The notes beneath the pieces were generated by a model, which was not told the DNA's origin, searched no databases, and was given only the letters and a program-made list of their open reading frames with translations. The translations under genes and the position numbers were made by a program. From Cycas panzhihuaensis (lineage: Eukaryota > Cycadophyta): a stretch of 64,000 nt of DNA. Positions 55,635-64,000 of the stretch are shown one piece after another; the stretch's first letter is position 1, and each line of letters opens with the position of its first letter. The DNA is taken from assembly GCA_023213395.1 (NCBI GenBank), contig CM041465.1, positions 44,585,741 through 44,649,740 of the forward strand, in the 5' to 3' direction.

Positions 55635-56265
55635 TGTAACATTCCTAAAATAAGGTTGAAGTTCATTTTATAAAGAGAAATAATTATTAGGAAGTCGAGT
55701 TTTAGGAGAATTAAAAGAAGAATCATTTATTTTATTATGAAATCATTCTTTTGGAGGGAAAATTAAGAGGTTGGTTTTGAAGGCTATAAATAGAGAAGCC
55801 TTCTTCATTTGTAAGAAGTCTTGGAGAATTTTTGTATGTTAGGTATAATGGCCTCTGTGCTTGTTGGAGGGTCGCTCTCACCTTGAAGAGGGTTCAACAT
55901 TGTTGGACATTGTATCAGGTGCCATTATTCAGTTAAAACTATTACCTATTGTTTACATATGCTACTGCTATCTCTGCATGAATGATGTATATCTTTGTTG
56001 AATGATATTCATAAAGTTTCACTGCTGAAATCATATCATATTTGTTGTAAATATATGAAATCCACTACTGCAAAATATTGTGATTTGCTTTGAATGTTAT
56101 CATTACCTGCTAGAGTTGGTGTTTCTATTTGCCGTATTATATTTGGCTTGCCATAATTGGTAGGAGTGCTATAGGATCTCCATAGAGCAGAAAGAACTTT
56201 CGCACCAGGAGATTGGGCATTTCTTTATCTGTAACTGTACAAACAAACTAGCTTAAAACAAGTAG
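55635..56265 (+). repeat. LTR of gypsy-type element (3' LTR)
   Basis: It begins TGTAACATTCC directly after the polypurine tract and includes AGGCTATAAATAGAG (TATA box). It shares several ordered blocks with the relic at 34160-34630. The right end is not resolved because the integrase fragment of another gypsy element starts at about 56270. Confidence 0.55.
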
Positions 56266-56269
56266 GCTG

Positions 56270-56652
56270 ATGCAGGTTACAACCCAAATTCTTTGGGTCT
56301 TAACAAAATTTTGGCCAAAATTGGTGAAGTAGCATATTGGTTGGAGCTTCCTCCTATCAGCAGGATTCATAATACATTTCATGTTTCTTGTCTAAAAAAG
56401 AAGCTTGGGGAAGGAGTTGCAATCCAAACAAATCTTCCCGTATTGGATAATGAAGGAAAAATATCAGTAGAGCCAGGAGGTATTCTGCAAATTTGTACCA
56501 AAAGACTATGTTCTAGAGAGATTAAGGAATACCTTATTAAGTTGAAGACAAGGGATATTAGTGATGCTACTTGGGAGACAGAAGAATGGTTGCAGCAATA
56601 TCCTCACTTGCCCGTGCTTTGAGAGCAAAGCACGATTTCAAGGGGAGGGACT
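56270..56652 (+). pseudogene. Gypsy (chromovirus-like) integrase C-terminus and chromodomain-like tail
   Basis: The frame from about 56293 reads L-N-K-I-L-A-K-I-G-E-V-A-Y-W-L-E-L-P and I-H-N-T-F-H-V-S-C-L-K-K-K-L-G, the conserved C-terminal part of chromovirus integrases. Then R-S-R-E/C-S-R-E-I-K-E-Y-L-I-K-L-K and A-T-W-E-T-E-E-W-L-Q-Q-Y-P follow, matching the chromodomain pattern (W-x-x-x-x-x-x-x-A-T-W-E). The chromodomain normally targets integration to heterochromatin. Here only the last part of the ORF remains, ending L-R-A-K-H-D-F-K before the polypurine tract AAGGGGAGGGA. Confidence 0.8.
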
Positions 56653-57200
56653 TGTAGTAATCTAGACATTTCAGAGAGTAGTCTAGCCGACCTACTTTTG
56701 TGTAGAAAAACCGACTTCAGTTTAGGATGGTTCAATCTCATTTCAGTCTCAAGTTCTGGCCGACTTCAAGAGGGGTTTTGACCAGCCATTTTATAGGCTA
56801 TTTAAGTGCCTATTTAAAGAGGAAGCTGGGCAACATTACGGCATCATCTCATAGCATTATGGATTGCTATAAACTCGACCTTTGCGCAACAATTGTGGAG
56901 GGTACATCACCTCAAAGAGGGACCACAATCTCATCCTTACGTCCAAGTACTTTTGGGTAACATTGTAGATATTGAATTGTGATAAATTTATACTATTTAT
57001 CTTCTGCAATTACATTCTTTGCACTATTGTTATAATACTTCTTTATTGTTGTAATTTCTCCTATTCTATGAGTATATTTTGGGGATAATTATTTGTCATT
57101 AAAGTGTGTATTAGTAATTTCCAAGACACCGCTGTATAGCGTTTGCTACACCATTCCTAATGAGTTTGATTGTGTTTGCATTTAGTATTGTGGTTGCTAT
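56653..57200 (+). repeat. 3' LTR of the second gypsy-type element
   Basis: It starts TGTAGTAATCTAGAC after the polypurine tract at 56640-56651 and contains CTATTTAAGTGCCTATTTAAAGAG, a TATA-like region. The element's upstream half is missing. The right limit is approximate (somewhere between 57150 and 57200). Confidence 0.55.
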
Positions 57201-57795
57201 TTTAAAAGTTAGGTATTGTAACTAAAGTGAGCTTGGAGACTTTACAGTGCTTAAATTTTGCTTGAAAACAACAATATCAATCATGATCTATAAAGTGATC
57301 CAAGAACTGAATCTTGACAAGACAAAGTAGGGGGTTCCACTTTAGGTCATCCAACCTTAATTTGTGAAAGATCCAATAGTTGACCTAGTGTTAAATTAGC
57401 ACAAATTGGGGTAAGGTTGATCTGCACGACATACTATGCTTTTCCAAGTGTTCACAACATTGATGACAACTTTTACAAATCTCCCAACTTAAGTGAGTTT
57501 TTCTTAAAATTTTAGTGAGGCAAGGTTGATTTGCATGGTTGTACCATACTTTCCTCAGTATTCACAACATTGATAACACCTTTTTTGAGCCTCCCAAATT
57601 AAGCAAAATATGATGTTTTTAATGTTTTAAGTGATTAAATGATGCTTAGAATTTGTCCATTTTAGCAAGGGTATGCTAAAAATATGTTCACAATCACAAA
57701 AAATTGTTAACTTGTGTAAACAAGCAATGCTCCAAAAAGACACCTAGGATTAATAAATGACCCCCCCACACAACAAAAATTCGATTTTATTGATG
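57201..57795. repeat. Noncoding, with a diverged ~110-bp tandem repeat
   Basis: AAGGTTGATCTGCACGAC near 57412 and AAGGTTGATTTGCATGG near 57524 start two similar units, each followed by TTCACAACATTGATGACAA or TTCACAACATTGATAACAC and CTCCCAA. No coding sequence was seen. The last five bases (57791-57795, TGATG) are the target duplication of element C. Confidence 0.55.
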
Positions 57796-57968
57796 TGTTA
57801 GAATGTAATGTTTTATCCTAGGAAGTCTAAAGGGGTAATAAACCCCTAAAAAATGTAACTTAGTTTGTTTTTTGGGGGTTACAAAACCTAATTGTATATA
57901 TATTCAGGAGTTCACTCCTTAATAATCAGTAAAGCATTTCTCTTCCATCTCAAGGGTATTTGCTAACA
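57796..57968 (+). repeat. 5' LTR of copia element C, internally deleted
   Basis: It begins TGTTAGAATGTAATGTTTTATC and ends TGCTAACA. Compared with the 3' LTR it lacks about 54 bases between ATGTAACTTA and GTTTG, and differs at about ten further positions. Confidence 0.9.
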
Positions 57969-58695
57969 TGGTATTAGAGCGGGTCGTCTTGCCTATTTGA
58001 GAGAGGGTTTTTTAGCCAATGCAAGGAAGTGTACAGTCAAGGACAAGATAACAAGTCAATCTAAGAAGAATAAGCCAAAGTCAAGCAAAGACAATAGCTT
58101 GTAGACTATGAGAGAGAAGAAACAAGTGAAAGAGGACAAAGAAAGCATCTTTAGAAGGTGTATGGAATTAGTGGATGGAACTGCATGGTTGTACAGACAA
58201 GAAAAATCGAAGTTCTCAGAACGAGATTAAATTTGGCTAGAAGCTAGATCACATCCTCTTCGTCAATATTCTCTTCTGCATCGAGTTCATTCAAGGTTAT
58301 TTTCGGGTTGTTTTGCCCATTTTTATAGGTGTGCGGGTTTGCATGAGTTACATATTTTTCAATATTTTCTCTCATTTTTCTTTTGAAAAACAATTAGAGA
58401 ACCTTTATATATGTCATACGACCACATTGGGACTATCTTTGATGGTTTTTAGTGGAGCATTTTTTTAATCTAAGCAGATTTGTGAAAAAAACCTAGTTGC
58501 CCACTTTCCCTTTGCAGGCTGAATATCTCTCAAACAAGTTAAAGTTTTGAAAAAATACTTTTAGATTCTTGATCTCCTCATCAATATCTTTCATTTGAGG
58601 TACATCTTGATCTGATCCGTACAATTTGAGTACCATACGGCATTTTGTACAGTTGTATGACCTAGGGCTTGTACTTGCAATTTTTTGAATTGAAA

Positions 58696-59640
58696 ATGGC
58701 TTCTTCTATTCTTGCTCTCTCTAATACAGATAAACTTACAGATAGTAACTATCATGTCTGGAAGATAAAAATAGAGACATTATTAAGAGCCAAAAATCCA
58801 TGGAGGATTGCAACTGGACAAGAAGCAAAACCCGATATAGCAGGACCAAGCCTAACAAGCTGGGAAGAAAGAGAGTGCAGGAGTTATAGTGTTAAACTCT
58901 CAATATCAGATTCTCTTCATATATGTAGAAAATTTGACCTCCACTTCAACCATCTAGAAGTGTTTTGAAAATTTATATGGGCAAAAGAATAGGGCTAAAA
59001 TAGTTGCCTTGAAAGAAGAATTGTTCAAGCTTCACATGAAAGAGACAGAAACAGTGACCGAAATTATCCACAAAGTTATTTCCTTGAGAAATGACCTTTC
59101 AAGTGCAGGTGCAACCATCACAGATCAGGAGTTAGTAGAAATGGTAGCTAGCAAATTGCTTAAGTCCTTCGATGTAACCATAAACACAATAACCAACAAT
59201 GATTAGATTGCAAGAATGACCATGGATACGTTAACTGGGTTGTTGCTAAGATAGGAACAGAGAAATAAGAGGTATGAAGACTCTGAAGGACTAGAAGATG
59301 CATTCATTTTCAGACTAAACCTTGGGCTAAGAGGGCAAAGCAGAGGAAGAGGATGAACTCTAGAAGCAAGGACTCCATGAGGCAGATGGCAAGATATCAG
59401 AGGGTGAGGATGTACTACAACACCAAGAGTATGCTACAATTGTGGTAAGACAGGTCATTTTGCAAGTTCATGTAAAGCTATTGATCTGTGCTATCATTGT
59501 GGATAGCCAGGACACTACCCATACTAGTGTCCTCAAAGGAGGGCAGACATTCAGAGAGGGAAACACCCAGTTGAAAACTATAGCAAGGAGCAAACAAATG
59601 GAGATGAGGAAGAAGAAACTGCCTTCATTGTTTCTCTCAC
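58696..59640 (+). pseudogene. Copia gag and knuckles, element C, broken
   Basis: Start ATG at 58696 gives MASSILALSNTDKLTDSNY with W-K-I-K-I-E-T-L-L-R-A-K-N and W-E-E-R-E. A frameshift near 58960 leads to E-E-L-F-K-L-H-M-K-E-T-E-T and L-L-K-S-F-D-V-T-I-N (59009-59206). Knuckles at about 59430-59530 read Y-N-C-G-K-T-G-H-F-A-S-S-C (first Cys intact upstream of Y) and C-Y-H-C-G followed by a stop where Gln or Trp is expected. The product would form the particle and bind element RNA. Confidence 0.84.
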
Positions 59641-60086
59641 TGTAGGTCCAGGACAAAGACATATGTTACATTGATATAGGAGCATCCAGACACATGGCTA
59701 GTAGAGAAGACTGGTTCAAGACACTCCAACTATACACATCAAATAGAACGATGGAGCTAGGAGATAAGTACCCCCTTAATATAAAGGAAGTAGGAACAAT
59801 AGCTGTCAAATTACAAGACAACATAAAAAAGATTGGAAATGTACTTTTGGTCCTTGACCTCAAAATGAATCTTTTTTTCGTTTCTCAACTTAGCAAGAAA
59901 AAGCTAAGGGCTGTCTTTGATAAAAAGGGGTTCTGTTACATCCTTGACATGAAGGATAATGGCAATGTAATTGCAAAGGGAGTAGAAAGCAATGACCTAT
60001 ATAGGTTGCTTTCCCATCCTGTGTTCTCTGATGAAAAGCTTGTACAACTGCAAATCTTAATGAGAATGACAAACTGTGGCACTTGA
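59640..60086 (+). pseudogene. Copia protease and linker, element C
   Basis: The active-site segment reads Y-I-D-I-G-A-S near 59671-59690, so the conserved D-S-G is D-I-G and the enzyme is probably inactive. The frame from 59694 continues M-A-S-R-E-D-W-F, L-G-D-K-Y-P-L-N-I and L-S-K-K-K-L-R-A-V-F-D, the region between protease and pre-integrase. It is separated from upstream gag and downstream integrase by frame changes. Confidence 0.82.
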
Positions 60087-61060
60087 AGTGTGGACACTTC
60101 CTTATAGAAAACCTAAAGTCAATGAAGAAGGAAGGGTTGGTTGATGGTCTTCCTTCTATCACATCAGATAACTTTGTTTGTAAAAGTTGTCAATCTGGAA
60201 AACAACATAGGCTACCTTTTAAAGAAAGCAAATGGCGAGCTCAAAAGAAGTTGGAATTAATATGCACCGACATATGTGGACCCCTCACTCCACATTCAAT
60301 CAATGGTTGTAGATATTTTCCTACATTTATTGATGATCTGACTAGAAAAATATGGGTCTACTTTCTCCAAAACAAATTAGAAGTGTTTGACAGCTTTAAA
60401 GAATTCAAAGCTGAAGTAGAACTAGAATTTGGGGAAAGGATGAAATGCATAAGATCTGATGGTGGAGAATATATTTCAAAGGACTTCCTGAACTATTGTA
60501 AAGTAAATGGAATTCATAGACAATTCACAACCCCATATATTTCTCAATTTAATGGGGTTGTAGAAAGGAAAAACAAAGGCATTATGGAAATGGCACGGTG
60601 CATGGTTCATGAAAAAAGGGTCCTTAATTCTTACTGGCCTGAAGTAGTAAACACAACATGTTATCTACTGAATCGAAATCCAACAAAGGCACTAAATCTT
60701 CTTACCCCAGAAGAAGCTTGGATAGGGAGAAAACCATATGTAAGTCATTTGAGGGTATTTGGATGCCAAGCATTGGTCCATATCCTTGACAAGAAAAGAA
60801 CAAAGCTTGACTCAAAAAGCCTTGAGTGTATCATGATTGGTTACAACAAGAATTCAAAAGCATACAAATACATAGATCCAAAAATTAACAAGATCTATGT
60901 GAGTAGAGATATCATATTCAATGAAAAAGACATAGAAGAAGATAAAAATCAAATCAAGATAATTGACGATACACCTCAAGTTATTTTTTCAGAAATTCCT
61001 ATCGAGGAAGGATTTGGTCTAACTTCAAAGGATATTTCAGAAGATTCAACCTCACCATAG
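60083..61060 (+). CDS. Copia integrase, element C, 325-codon open frame
   Basis: One uninterrupted frame includes the pre-integrase zinc region (C-K-S-C-Q-S-G-K-Q-H-R-L-P-F), then the integrase core with all three catalytic acids: L-I-C-T-D-I-C-G-P (Asp), I-R-S-D-G-G-E-Y (Asp) and G-V-V-E-R-K-N (Glu). It continues to A-W-I-G-R-K-P-Y-V-S-H-L, F-G-C-Q-A-L-V-H-I and the acidic linker before RT. In an active element this is released from a gag-pol polyprotein by the protease, not translated from its own ATG, so the frame start is conventional. The usual His before the first Asp (H-R/T-D) is Cys. The pre-integrase H-x-x-x-H part lies just upstream in W-H-L-K-C-G-H-like sequence, where some residues have changed. 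Translation of this frame in the cell is doubtful because its surroundings are broken. Confidence 0.8.
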   Translation: MKCGHFLIENLKSMKKEGLVDGLPSITSDNFVCKSCQSGKQHRLPFKESKWRAQKKLELICTDICGPLTPHSINGCRYFPTFIDDLTRKIWVYFLQNKLEVFDSFKEFKAEVELEFGERMKCIRSDGGEYISKDFLNYCKVNGIHRQFTTPYISQFNGVVERKNKGIMEMARCMVHEKRVLNSYWPEVVNTTCYLLNRNPTKALNLLTPEEAWIGRKPYVSHLRVFGCQALVHILDKKRTKLDSKSLECIMIGYNKNSKAYKYIDPKINKIYVSRDIIFNEKDIEEDKNQIKIIDDTPQVIFSEIPIEEGFGLTSKDISEDSTSP

Positions 61061-62807
61061 ACTTCACCATAAAAGGAAGAATCATCTCCACATGAAGCTT
61101 CCCTGTTAGAAGAGGAAGAAATCATCTCCAAAAGAACCGAGAACTAAAGAAGAACCAAAGAAGGAGAAAAAGCTATCCAAATGGTATGTCAAAATTGTCG
61201 AGGAAGGAAAAGGAGATATACTTCCTCATAGGACAAGAAGCTAGAGACATAGGCCATTGTACAGTAACATAGAACCTTAATCATTTACGAAGGTAAAGGA
61301 GCAGAACGAATGGAGAATAGCCATGGACACTGAGATAGAATCCATCATCAAAAATCAGACTTGGGAATTGGTTGAATTACCATCCAACAAACCAGTAGTC
61401 AATTGCAAATTGATCTACAAGATAAATGAGGGAGCCAACGGAAACATTGAAAAGTACAAAGTAAGGCTTGTTGCAAAGGGCTACACTCAAACAATAGGGG
61501 TAGGCTATGAAGAAACATTTTTGCATGTAGCCAAATTAAACACAGTAAGAGCAGTAATAACATTGGCAACATAGAAAAATTGGAAAAATATACCAACTAG
61601 ATGTCAAAAGTGCCTTTCTGAATGGTGAAATAGAGGAAGAAGTCTACATGAAGCAACCAGAAGGCTATATTGAAAAAGGGAAAGAACACTTGGTTTGCAG
61701 GTTGAAAAAGGCACTGTATGGACTAAAACAGGCTCCACGTGCTTGGGATGCAAAGTTGGACAACTATCTCTATCAAAATGGATTCCACAGGTGTAGTTCA
61801 GACTCAAGTTTGTATATAAAGAATATAAATGGGTTGATCACCATAATTGTAGTATATGTAGATGATATGATTCTCACCGGGGATGATGAAAAATCAATCT
61901 CAAACATAAAGGTCAGCTTGAAAATAAAATTGAAATGACTGATCTAGGCCTCCTAAGTTATTATTTGGGAATGAAAGTTGACCGAAAAGAAGACTGAGTC
62001 ACTTTGTGCCAAAGCAAGTATATCAAAGACTTGTTAACAAAATTTCAAATGAAGGATTGCAATCCATGTACAACTCCCATGGAAGTGAATTGTAACTTTG
62101 TCCCTACCAAGGAAGAGCCTCAAGTTAATGCCGCCATGTATAGACAACTTATTGGGAGTTTGATTTATCTCATTGCCACTAGACTTGACATCTCATACTT
62201 TGTAAGTCTAGTATCAAGATACATGCGGGAGCCCAAAATAAAACATTGGAGAGCAATAAATAGAATATTGAGATACTTAAGAGGAACAATCAAATTGAAG
62301 TTGGTATCTCCAAAGGAAGAATCACTTCAGCTAACATGATTTTGCAATTTAGACTGGGCAGGAGACAAAGAGCAAAGAAAGTCTACGAGTGGATATTGCT
62401 TCTTCCTAGGCACTACACCAATCTCTTGTAGTAAAAAGCAAACAACAATAGCCCTACCATCAACAGAAGTTGAGTAGAAATCAACAATCAGTGCAGCTAT
62501 TGAAGCAATTTGGCTAAGATAGCTTTTGACATATCTGAATCAACATCAACAAGGAACCAACAACACTGAATTGTGACAATCAAAGTTTAATCAAATTAAC
62601 CAGGAATCCAGTTCTTCATGCTTGGACAAAGTACATTGAAGTTCATCATCATTTCATTTGAGAGAAAGTTCAAAGCAAGGAGATTGATCTGACCTACTGT
62701 CCAACAGGAGAACAAGTGGTAGATATTTGACAAAACCACTTGGAAAAGACAAATTCCAAATCCTTATGGATAAGATAGGATTAAAGGGATAAAACATTAA
62801 GAGAGGG
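61061..62807 (+). pseudogene. Copia RT and RNase H, element C, broken
   Basis: RT begins near 61323 (C-K-L-I-Y-K-I-N-E, usual C-K-W-V/I), with Y-K-V-R-L-V-A-K-G-Y-T-Q. After a TAG at 61572, [25 protein letters not shown] and an intact V-V-Y-V-D-D-M-I-L near 61850-61875 follow. After a frameshift near 61930, R-Q-L-I-G-S-L-I-Y-L is encoded around 62140. RNase H (62340-62790) is split by several stops, and its D-N-Q-S-L-I-K and final D-I-x-T-K-P-L are still recognisable in shifted frames. Confidence 0.85.
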
Positions 62808-63034
62808 TGTTAGAATGTAATGTTTTATCCTAGGAAGTCTAAAGGGGTAATAGACCTCTAAAAAATGTAACTTATAAATGTATGCAGGACATGTGTCTGA
62901 CAAGTGTCATATTTTCATGTTACAGTTATAGTTTGTTTCTTGGGGGTTATAAAACCTAATTGTATATATTCAGGAGTTCACTCCTCAATAATCAATCAAG
63001 CATTTCTCTTCCATATCAAGGTTATTTCCTAACA
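62808..63034 (+). repeat. 3' LTR of copia element C
   Basis: It begins TGTTAGAATGTAATG and ends TCCTAACA, 227 bases, carrying the segment that is missing from the 5' LTR (including ACATGTGTCTGACAAGTGTC). It is followed by the TGATG duplication at 63035-63039. Confidence 0.92.
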
Positions 63035-63039
63035 TGATG

Positions 63040-64000
63040 TAGGCTTTAGTTTTTTGGTAGTTTCCTTTAATTTTCTCATTTTTAGGACACTATGCAGGGA
63101 GCCTAATGAGAAGAAAATGAGAACATATTTTACACTTGAAGAGAGAAAAGTGTAAGAAATTTAGTGGTTTGATTGCCAATGTACATGCAAAATTTTGATC
63201 CAAGTGTTTGTTTTCCACATTAAAAAAGTTTTAGAAGTGTTTTTGTAAAACAAAACACTAAAAAAAAGGTGATTTTTAAAACCTTAGGTGTGGGGTTCAA
63301 ATATTGCACTTGGAATATTCGAAGAATATTTCCAAGTGCATAATTTGAAGTGTGAAAACTTTAGATCTTACAAAAACATTTTTTGATTGTCATTTATACG
63401 GTAGTTGGGCAACTATGATTCACAAATTTCGTTGAGATTTTTTATTCAATCACGGACTGTGGGTGAGGATCGAGCACAAAGTATGGAGGGATGACAGTCC
63501 ATGCTGAGTCATGAGCAGTGACTGGTAAGTATGCATGAGTCACACAACAAAGCAAAGAACTGGGAGCCACATGCCACGAGAAGAAGAGGTATGCCAAGAG
63601 ATGCCATGGGGGTGAAGATACGAGACATGAGCATTTGAGATGCATGGGATAGAGCCCAACACAAACTGTAGCACACAGACTAGCCACAGAATTCAGGCTT
63701 TAGGACAGAACTATGTAGGAAGAATGATATGCCAGCTTAGGTAAGAAGGCTTGCCATGGAATGAAGACTTGAAACAAAAATGTCGTACAACAATTCTTTT
63801 TTAATAAGATATTGAAAAAAAAAAATCAGTTCTCAAAAAATATTGTTAGTTCCATAATAAGGATGTGCTCATAAAATTGGGATTTTCCCCAATAATTGAA
63901 ATAAATAAGCTTTACAAATTTTCAAAAAAATTATTTTTAAAACTAGTGATAAGTGAGAAAAATTCCTCCTTGGGATTGCCTTTGTTTGGTGAAGGTCATC
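63040..64000. other. No gene seen, one near-perfect hairpin
   Basis: Noncoding AT-rich sequence, with a hairpin at 63306-63339 (GCACTTGGAATATTC against its reverse complement with one extra T, loop GAA). The minus-strand open frame at 63442-63687 has no recognisable domain and lies in purine-biased, repeat-like sequence. Confidence 0.4.

Larger units (their letters stand above)
57796..63034 (+). mobile_element. Ty1/copia element C, complete but defective
   Basis: LTRs at 57796-57968 and 62808-63034, primer-binding site TGGTATTAGAGCGGG at 57969, polypurine tract AAGAGAGGG before the 3' LTR. Identical 5-bp TGATG lies at 57791-57795 and 63035-63039. Internal order is gag, knuckles, protease, integrase, RT, RNase H. 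The integrase frame is the longest intact retroelement frame of the window. Stops and frameshifts elsewhere make the element non-autonomous. Confidence 0.93.

Noticed and set aside
63442-63687. Minus-strand frame of 81 codons near the right edge
   Set aside because: It is Cys/His/Leu-rich with no known motif and has no promoter or splice context. It is likely chance openness.

Overview
The window is plant nuclear DNA, AT-rich and dominated by decayed transposable elements. No bacterial-type genes, CRISPR arrays, rRNA or tRNA genes were seen. The density of nested Ty1/copia and Ty3/gypsy relics, and a host gene whose 3' half is missing after more than 58 kb of repeats, suggest a seed plant with a very large genome. 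A conifer or other gymnosperm is plausible, but that is inference.

Layout, left to right. 1-2.7 kb is AT-rich flank ending in a probable promoter/5' UTR. 2.7-5.2 kb holds four exons of a conserved plant gene resembling the Arabidopsis RhoGAP protein At5g61530. The exons coding for the catalytic domain are not in the window, so everything to the right may be intron or the gene may be broken. About 8.5-15.9 kb is a decayed Tat-like Ty3/gypsy element with RT, RNase H and integrase, a ~1 kb minisatellite, an extra 3' ORF region and a probable 3' LTR. 15.9-17.4 kb is the 3' end of a copia element. 17.4-20.2 kb has a minus-strand gypsy gag relic with repeated primer-binding-like sites, plus a 347-bp tandem duplication. 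21.3-23.4 kb is a minus-strand hAT (BED/DUF659) transposase relic. 24.2-32.0 kb holds two minus-strand copia elements that appear to share one LTR. 33.4-34.1 kb is an intron-free, stop-riddled fragment of the plant DNA-repair gene XRCC1. 34.2-37.1 kb has gypsy LTR relics and a copia piece.

37.1-47.6 kb is copia element A, with a complete copia element B (38.9-44.2 kb) nested in its gag and a 5-bp target duplication at the nest. 47.6-50.2 kb has more LTR relics. 50.2-54.6 kb is 3'-truncated copia element D. 55.3-57.2 kb shows two successive gypsy 3' ends. 57.8-63.0 kb is copia element C with both LTRs and a matching TGATG target duplication. The last kilobase shows nothing coding.

No intact autonomous element is visible: every pol has stops, frameshifts or lost catalytic residues. 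The best candidates for host biology are the RhoGAP 5' exons and the XRCC1 pseudogene. No convincing new biological system was found; the most unusual structures are the palindrome-cored minisatellite inside the Tat-like element, the shared-LTR copia tandem, and the repeated primer-binding-like sites.
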